The position numbers and the translations under genes are program-made. Below the pieces are notes generated by a model, which worked only from the letters and a program-made list of their open reading frames with translations, ran no database searches and had not been told where the DNA came from. A stretch of DNA of 5,198 bases from Actinomycetota bacterium (GTDB lineage: Bacteria > Actinomycetota > Actinomycetes > Nanopelagicales > Nanopelagicaceae), in the NCBI GenBank assembly GCA_009705235.1, contig WLCR01000083.1, positions 1 through 5,198 of the forward strand. Direction: 5' to 3'. This document shows positions 1-5,198 of this stretch, in pieces; within the stretch, counting starts at the first letter, position 1; each line of letters starts with the position of its first letter.

Positions 1-1994
<1,994 letters not shown>

Positions 1995-1996
<2 letters not shown>

Positions 1997-2000
1997 GGAG
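1995..2000 (+). promoter_or_regulatory. Strong Shine-Dalgarno for the redoxin gene
   Basis: AAGGAG sits 6 bases before the ATG at 2007 and overlaps the last two bases of the dapB TAA stop. It fixes the redoxin start and is the best ribosome binding site in the window. The other internal genes rely on overlap or weak sites, so this one may be translated relatively strongly. Confidence 0.8.
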
Positions 2001-2006
2001 CAGCTC

Positions 2007-2264
2007 ATGTCAAAAGATCAAATCACAATGTATGGCGCCGATTGGTGCGGAGATTGCCGACGTTCAAAGCGCTTATTTGAAGAGCTCAATGTCGAATACA
2101 CATTGATTGATACAGATTCAGATTTAACTGCGGCTGACAAGGTCATCGAAATTAACGGTGGAGCAAAGTCAATTCCAGTCATTGTTTTCTCTGACGGTAC
2201 TCACTTAACGGAGCCATCAGATAATGATCTAAAGGCAAAGCTGCAATCGTTGGGCATAATTTAA
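2007..2264 (+). CDS. Mycoredoxin/glutaredoxin-like thiol-disulfide oxidoreductase
   Basis: This is a small cytoplasmic thioredoxin-fold protein of 85 residues. The redox motif is WCGDC, with Cys14 and Cys17. The cis-proline is Pro57 in SIPVIVF. The C-terminal FSDGTHLTEPS segment matches the mycoredoxin-1 group, whose best-studied mycobacterial member has CGYC and a similar NGG...VP...F.DG..L..PS pattern. In Actinobacteria such proteins reduce mycothiol-mixed disulfides. A NrdH-like electron donor to ribonucleotide reductase or a generic glutaredoxin are the alternatives. The family assignment is firm but the thiol partner is inferred. The gene starts 10 bases after dapB behind a strong AAGGAG site and is probably the last gene of that operon, because the next gene lies on the other strand. 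The stop at 2262-2264 is 12 bases from the azlD stop, so the two transcripts converge. Confidence 0.9.
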   Translation: MSKDQITMYGADWCGDCRRSKRLFEELNVEYTLIDTDSDLTAADKVIEINGGAKSIPVIVFSDGTHLTEPSDNDLKAKLQSLGII

Positions 2265-2276
2265 GAACAAATTGCT

Positions 2277-2600
2277 TTAAAGCCAGCGATATACAGCCGC
2301 AGATGAAACTGCAGCTGAGAGCACAACAACTGGAAATGGCGCTTTGAGAAATAGTGCAATTATTGCAACTGATAATCCAACTAGGCGTTGGTCAACCATG
2401 AGCTTTGATTTTTCAGAAAAACTCTGAACAGCCACTAAGGCGCTGAGCAATGCAATTGGAATAAGTGCGTTGATACGTTGAATCTTTGGGTGTGAAAGCC
2501 AGCGTTCTGGAACAGAGTGGCCTGAGTACTTGAGCGCAAACGCAATGACGCTAGTTCCAATTGTTGCGATCCACAGTGCACTCATAGTTTGCTCGCTCAT
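2277..2600 (-). CDS. azlD: AzlD family small subunit of a branched-chain amino acid exporter
   Basis: This is the predicted small membrane partner of AzlC. The pair corresponds to B. subtilis AzlCD and C. glutamicum BrnFE, which export branched-chain amino acids (and methionine for BrnFE). From the chosen start it has 107 residues, the usual AzlD size. Hydrophobic segments lie at roughly residues 7-24, 44-60, 72-86 and 88-104, with a polar loop between the first two (SGHSVPERWLSHPKIQR, about 26-42), a common AzlD layout. I chose ATG 2600 because it overlaps the azlC stop as ATGA and removes an unrelated charged, Cys-rich N-terminus that a longer TTG-started frame (from 2696) would add. No Shine-Dalgarno is evident, so translational coupling to azlC is likely. 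A second Met at codon 6 is a possible alternative. Sequence conservation of AzlD is low, so the call leans on topology, size and pairing with azlC. Confidence 0.86.
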   Translation of the reverse strand: MSEQTMSALWIATIGTSVIAFALKYSGHSVPERWLSHPKIQRINALIPIALLSALVAVQSFSEKSKLMVDQRLVGLSVAIIALFLKAPFPVVVLSAAVSSAAVYRWL

Positions 2601-3259
2601 CGCTTGAGCCCAATCACTATTGCAATAAATGCTGTTGCAATTATGGGAAGACCTGCAGGCAAGATGGGCGTCATTGCGATTGCAAAGAGTGCGCAACTAA
2701 CAGCCAGGATTCGCTCAAAATTTCCTGTTAATCGCGGCCACACTAACCCCAAGAATGCAGCGGGAACTGCAGAATCAAGACCAAATGCGCGGATATCGCC
2801 CATAGCTTGAGCACCTAGCGCACCGGCCAATGTAAAAAGATTCCAAAATACAAAGACACCAATACCTGTGTACCAAAAACCTTTGCGCATGGCATCGTCA
2901 CCATGAGGCTCTTGCCCAAGTGCAACCGCTGTTGATTCATCAATAGTTATTTGTGCTGCAACTACTCGGGTTAATCCCGACACTTTAAGTCGGGGAGCCA
3001 TGATGACTCCATAGAGTGCATTTCTAACACCAAGTAAAGATGCAGTTGCGATTCCACTTAATGCAGATCCACCGGCACCTAGTACGCCAATAACGGCAAA
3101 TTGAGATGCGCCAGAAAAAGTCAATAATGAAAGTAAGCAGCTTTGCAAAACAGTAAAGCCATTGGCCACAGCGGCTGCGCCAAATGCGACCCCATATGCA
3201 CCGACGGTCAGTGAAACACTGAGCGAATCGCGCAATGTGGTGGAGGCAACCTTGGACAC
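2597..3259 (-). CDS. azlC: AzlC family large subunit of a branched-chain amino acid exporter
   Basis: This integral membrane protein is the predicted permease half of an AzlCD/BrnFE-type exporter of leucine, isoleucine and valine. The substrate is inferred from the family. Signatures visible from the chosen GTG start (220 residues) are TFSGASQFA (47-55), GVRNALYG (77-84), and GLDSAVPAAFLGL (160-172). Hydrophobic segments lie near residues 13-33, 38-62, 65-86, 130-151, 162-175 and 183-217, the last probably two helices. The frame is open upstream to a TTG at 3301 (234 residues). I prefer GTG 3257-3259 because family homology begins about ten residues later (TLRDSLSVSL) and because the TTG would lie inside the likely -35 box. 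In favour of the TTG is a GGAGG on this strand 12 bases upstream of it. The TGA stop overlaps the azlD ATG. The pair is antisense to all its neighbours. Confidence 0.88.
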   Translation of the reverse strand: MSKVASTTLRDSLSVSLTVGAYGVAFGAAAVANGFTVLQSCLLSLLTFSGASQFAVIGVLGAGGSALSGIATASLLGVRNALYGVIMAPRLKVSGLTRVVAAQITIDESTAVALGQEPHGDDAMRKGFWYTGIGVFVFWNLFTLAGALGAQAMGDIRAFGLDSAVPAAFLGLVWPRLTGNFERILAVSCALFAIAMTPILPAGLPIIATAFIAIVIGLKR

Positions 3260-3280
3260 GCGGACATTGTGCCGTATAAA
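3252..3280 (+). promoter_or_regulatory. Candidate sigma-A-type promoter of thyX
   Basis: The -35 candidate TTGGAC (3252-3257), a 17-base spacer and the -10 TATAAA (3275-3280) face thyX. The -10 matches the consensus in five of six positions; the -35 is weak and keeps only TTG. A start point near 3287 would give a leader of about 32 bases that contains the AGGG site. Since the upstream gene is divergent, thyX needs a promoter here or in azlC. Confidence 0.55.
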
Positions 3281-3301
3281 TCCAAGAGCCGATAGGGGCA
3301 A
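3273..3301 (-). promoter_or_regulatory. Candidate promoter of azlCD, overlapping the thyX -10
   Basis: On the minus strand TTGCCC (3301-3296), a 17-base spacer and TATACG (3278-3273) form a modest -35/-10 pair, each matching 4 of 6 consensus bases. Transcription would begin near 3266, leaving about seven leader bases before GTG 3259, which is close to leaderless. The -10 shares four base pairs (3275-3278) with the thyX -10, so the two promoters could not easily be occupied together. Confidence 0.4.
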
Positions 3302-3307
3302 ATAGAT

Positions 3308-3311
3308 AGGG
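3308..3311 (+). promoter_or_regulatory. Weak ribosome binding site for thyX
   Basis: AGGG lies 7 bases before the thyX ATG at 3319. The bases between it and the start are TGCCTCC, which contain a CCTCC stretch that mimics anti-Shine-Dalgarno sequence and could pair with purine-rich RNA. Confidence 0.4.
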
Positions 3312-3318
3312 TGCCTCC

Positions 3319-4038
3319 ATGAGTGAAGAGATTATTTACCGCGATGATGTGACTGTTGAATTGGTCAAAGCCAGTGCTAGCGATGCAGATGTTATTTGGG
3401 CTGCTCGAGTATCAACAGCTGGCGAGCAATCGATGGAAGAGATTGGTGAAGATCCAGCACGTTCTGCAGGATTGATTAACTATCTTGCTCGTGAACGTCA
3501 CGGCTCTCCATTCGAACACACATCTATGACTTTCTTTGTTTCTGCACCGATCTTTGTTTTCCGTGAATTTATGCGCCACCGCATCGCTTCATACAATGAA
3601 GAAAGTGGTCGATACCGCGAGTTAAAGCCTGTTTTCTATATTCCATCTGCCGAACGTAAACTTATTCAAGTCGGCAAGACTGGTGCATATACATTTGTTG
3701 ATGGCACCAAAGAGCAGTTTGATGTAACAGTTGCAGCTATGAAAGATGCATACATAGTTGCCTACGATAGTTATCAAAAAATGTTGGAAGCCGGAGTTGC
3801 TCGCGAAGTTGCACGTGCTGTGTTGCCCGTTGCAACTTATTCTTCTATGTATGTTTCCATGAACGCCCGCGCATTAATGAACTTTTTGTCTTTGCGTACC
3901 GCCCGCGAAGGCTCACACTTTCCTAGCTATCCTCAACGTGAAATTGAGATGGTTGCCGAGAAAATGGAAGCAGAATTTGCGAAATTAATGCCACTTACAT
4001 ACGGAGCCTTTGAAAAGTCTGGACGAATCGCCCCTTAA
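3319..4038 (+). CDS. thyX: Flavin-dependent thymidylate synthase
   Basis: ThyX methylates dUMP to dTMP using methylenetetrahydrofolate, FAD and NADPH. Unlike ThyA it releases tetrahydrofolate rather than dihydrofolate. The protein has 239 residues, close to the roughly 250 of mycobacterial ThyX. The family signature RHRxxxxxxxS is intact at residues 86-96 (RHRIASYNEES), followed by GRYRE. HGSPFEH (61-67) and the C-terminal NFLSLRTA (188-195), with the substrate-contacting Arg193, are also present. The ATG at 3319 is chosen for its AGGG site and a family-like N-terminus (YRDDVTVELVKASASD). The gene is divergent from azlC and is followed after 19 bases by dapA, the common actinobacterial thyX-dapA order. 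All expected active-site features are visible. Whether the genome also encodes ThyA cannot be told from this window. Confidence 0.98.
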   Translation: MSEEIIYRDDVTVELVKASASDADVIWAARVSTAGEQSMEEIGEDPARSAGLINYLARERHGSPFEHTSMTFFVSAPIFVFREFMRHRIASYNEESGRYRELKPVFYIPSAERKLIQVGKTGAYTFVDGTKEQFDVTVAAMKDAYIVAYDSYQKMLEAGVAREVARAVLPVATYSSMYVSMNARALMNFLSLRTAREGSHFPSYPQREIEMVAEKMEAEFAKLMPLTYGAFEKSGRIAP

Positions 4039-4044
4039 AACGGG

Positions 4045-4050
4045 TAGAGT
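4045..4050 (+). promoter_or_regulatory. Candidate -10 box for a leaderless dapA transcript
   Basis: TAGAGT fits the actinobacterial TANNNT -10 pattern and lies exactly 7 bases before the dapA ATG at 4058, the spacing expected if transcription starts at or near the start codon. I see no -35 at 17-18 bases; the nearest TTGAAA (4010-4015) is too far away. The same bases offer only a poor Shine-Dalgarno (GGGTAGAG). Short motifs of this kind occur by chance. Confidence 0.35.
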
Positions 4051-4057
4051 TCACCGC

Positions 4058-4948
4058 ATGACAATCGCAGCTCCATTTGGACGGCTTCTGACCGCAATGG
4101 TCACGCCCTTCACAAAAGATGGGGCCATAGATTGGGCAGGAGTCGAAACTCTTGCAGCTCACCTGGTAGCAACGGGCCATGATGGAATTGTGGTTAACGG
4201 AACAACAGGAGAAGCACCAACAACTAAATCCTCTGAAAAAGAGGAGATCATCCGCGTTGTACGAAATACAGTGGGATCAAAAGTTAAGGTTCTATCTGGT
4301 GCTGGAGATAATGAAACTGAGTACTCAGTCAATCAAGCAAAGCGCACTGAAAAAGCTGGAGCCGATGGTTTGCTTGTAGTGACTCCGTATTACAACAAAC
4401 CACCACAAGCTGGAATTGAAGCTCACTTCCGCGCAGTTGCAGATGCAACCGATCTTCCAATGATGATGTACGACATTCCGGGTCGCACCGGAGTTCCAAT
4501 TGAACCTGACACAATTGTTCGATTGTCCGAACACCCTCGCATCGTGGCGCTTAAGGATGCAAAGGGAGATGTCGCATCTACTTCGTGGGTTATAAAACGT
4601 TGTGGAATTCCTGTTTATTCTGGTGATGACATTCTTAACTTGCCACTTCTTTCAGTTGGTGCGGTTGGATTTGTATCTGTCTGTGGTCACACAGTCGGAA
4701 AAGACCTTCGCGAGTTATTAGATTCTTGGTTTGCCGGAAACGCTGAACGCGCATTAGAAATCCATCAGAAGCTATTGCCTGTCTACACCGGAACATTCCG
4801 TACTCAAGGTGCGATCCTGACAAAGGCTGCGCTGACATTAATGGGCCTACCTGGTGGCCACACTCGTCTTCCTCTAGTCGATGCAACTGATGCACAGATC
4901 GCGCAACTGCGTGAAGATTTACGTGCCGGTGGCGTTGCAGTTAACTAA
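4058..4948 (+). CDS. dapA: 4-hydroxy-tetrahydrodipicolinate synthase
   Basis: DapA condenses pyruvate with aspartate semialdehyde, the first committed step to diaminopimelate and lysine. It is a cytoplasmic TIM-barrel class I aldolase. The 296 residues fit the family. Expected catalytic residues are all visible: Thr49-Thr50 in GTTGE (48-52), Tyr112 in TPYYNKP, Tyr138 in YDIPGRTG, Arg143, and the Schiff-base Lys166 in ALKDAKG. Each is offset by five from E. coli DapA (T44/T45, Y107, Y133, R138, K161). SGDD (188-191) and GFVSV (204-208) follow as usual. The ATG at 4058 is preferred over an in-frame TTG at 4010, because the TTG would overlap the thyX 3' end and add 16 polar residues that lack family character. 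The gene follows thyX by 19 bases and its TAA overlaps the rnj ATG by one base. Confidence 0.97.
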   Translation: MTIAAPFGRLLTAMVTPFTKDGAIDWAGVETLAAHLVATGHDGIVVNGTTGEAPTTKSSEKEEIIRVVRNTVGSKVKVLSGAGDNETEYSVNQAKRTEKAGADGLLVVTPYYNKPPQAGIEAHFRAVADATDLPMMMYDIPGRTGVPIEPDTIVRLSEHPRIVALKDAKGDVASTSWVIKRCGIPVYSGDDILNLPLLSVGAVGFVSVCGHTVGKDLRELLDSWFAGNAERALEIHQKLLPVYTGTFRTQGAILTKAALTLMGLPGGHTRLPLVDATDAQIAQLREDLRAGGVAVN

Positions 4949-5198
4949 TGAATCATCCACATCCAAATCTAAGTACTCCACCACAATTAGTTGATGGCGG
5001 TTTGCGCATTGTTGCGCTAGGTGGCCTTACTGAAATTGGCCGCAATATGACTGTTTTTGAATATAAATCAAAGTTACTAATTGTGGACTGTGGAGTGTTG
5101 TTTCCGGAAGATAATCAGCCAGGCATTGATTTAATTCTTCCTGACTTTTCTTACATCCGAGATCGTCTAAATGATGTTGTTGCAATCTTTCTAACGCA
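4948..5198 (+). CDS. rnj: Ribonuclease J, N-terminal part (cut by window end)
   Basis: RNase J is a metallo-beta-lactamase/beta-CASP ribonuclease with 5'-to-3' exonuclease and endonuclease activity in RNA processing and decay. Only 83 codons of an expected roughly 560 are present. The diagnostic segment is GGLTEIGRNMTVFEY (residues 25-39), then LLIVDCGVLFPED and PGIDLILPDFSYIRDR, typical of actinobacterial RNase J. The window stops after AIFLT, immediately before the expected HxHxDH metal-binding motif, so catalytic competence cannot be checked. The start ATG at 4948 uses the last A of the dapA TAA stop (TAATG). I see no Shine-Dalgarno at a normal distance, which points to translational coupling with dapA. 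The first 17 residues are Pro/His-rich (NHPHPNLSTPPQ) and poorly informative. The dapA-rnj neighbourhood is conserved in Actinobacteria. Confidence 0.95.
   Translation, partial: MNHPHPNLSTPPQLVDGGLRIVALGGLTEIGRNMTVFEYKSKLLIVDCGVLFPEDNQPGIDLILPDFSYIRDRLNDVVAIFLT

Larger units (their letters stand above)
3241..3319. repeat. Near-perfect 12-base inverted repeat flanking the divergent azlC/thyX promoters
   Basis: The left arm TGGAGGCAACCT (3241-3252) pairs with the right arm AGGGTGCCTCCA (3308-3319) at 11 of 12 positions, 8 of them contiguous (TGGAGGCA/TGCCTCCA). The dyad is centred at about 3280, on the thyX -10 box. The arms are symmetric with respect to the genes: the left arm lies just inside the azlC start (GTG 3259) and the right arm ends on the A of the thyX ATG. 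A second, shorter inverted repeat, CTTGGA (3251-3256)/TCCAAG (3281-3286), lies within it and includes most of the thyX -35. A regulator-binding role is inference; coincidence is possible. Confidence 0.5.

Noticed and set aside
2601..2696. N-terminal extension of azlD from TTG 2696
   Set aside because: It would overlap azlC by about 100 bases, and the added residues are charged and Cys-rich rather than AzlD-like. ATG 2600 forms a clean ATGA overlap.
2589..2810. 73-codon plus-strand frame opposite azlC
   Set aside because: It is antisense to a well-supported membrane protein gene, has no recognisable motif and no ribosome site; it is a shadow frame.
3266..3280. Riboswitch or attenuator in the azlC-thyX gap
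   Set aside because: With the predicted starts, the leaders are only about 7 and 32 bases, too short for a known riboswitch, and no leader peptide or conserved aptamer pattern is visible.
3024..3320. 98-codon minus-strand frame overlapping azlC
   Set aside because: It is an out-of-frame reading of the azlC 5' region with Trp/Cys/Arg-rich composition; the AzlC frame explains the DNA.
4010..4057. N-terminal extension of dapA from TTG 4010
   Set aside because: It overlaps the thyX 3' end by 29 bases and adds 16 residues unlike DapA N-termini. ATG 4058 gives the normal 296-residue length and correct catalytic spacing.
4325..4895. Several minus-strand frames within dapA
   Set aside because: They lie opposite highly conserved DapA motifs and their translations are low in recognisable structure and rich in Cys, His and Gln.

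Overview
The window looks like a compact, A+T-leaning actinobacterial chromosome segment. The evidence is gene order plus protein signatures: an M16 peptidase, dapB, thyX, dapA and RNase J in one direction, an order familiar from Streptomyces and Mycobacterium, together with a mycoredoxin-like CGDC thioredoxin-fold protein. Very short spacers and stop/start overlaps suggest a streamlined genome. A freshwater planktonic actinobacterium of the Nanopelagicales (acI) type is my best guess, from base composition and compactness; this placement is inference.

Layout. 1-1262 (+) is an M16 zinc peptidase missing its first residues. It overlaps dapB (1259-1996, +) by ATGA. A strong Shine-Dalgarno then leads into an 85-residue mycoredoxin/glutaredoxin (2007-2264, +). 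After only 12 bases the strand switches: azlD (2277-2600, -) and azlC (2597-3259, -) form a two-gene transporter operon that converges on the redoxin gene and diverges from thyX. The azlC-thyX interval (about 3241-3319) holds overlapping divergent promoter candidates inside a near-perfect 12-base inverted repeat. Then come thyX (3319-4038, +), dapA (4058-4948, +) and the first 83 codons of rnj (4948-5198, +, cut by the window end). No gene-free stretch exceeds 60 bases. I see no RNA gene, mobile element or CRISPR array.

How they fit together. DapA and DapB catalyse the two successive committed steps from aspartate semialdehyde to tetrahydrodipicolinate, towards diaminopimelate for the cell wall and lysine. 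ThyX makes dTMP with flavin and without a separate dihydrofolate reductase step. RNase J processes and degrades RNA. The M16 peptidase and redoxin are housekeeping protein-turnover and thiol-redox functions. AzlCD is a predicted exporter of branched-chain amino acids, inserted on the opposite strand in an otherwise co-directional cluster. The content is mainly conserved housekeeping and I found no convincing new biological system. The points most worth a second look are the symmetric azlC/thyX control region, the antisense azlCD insertion and a leaderless-type signal at dapA.
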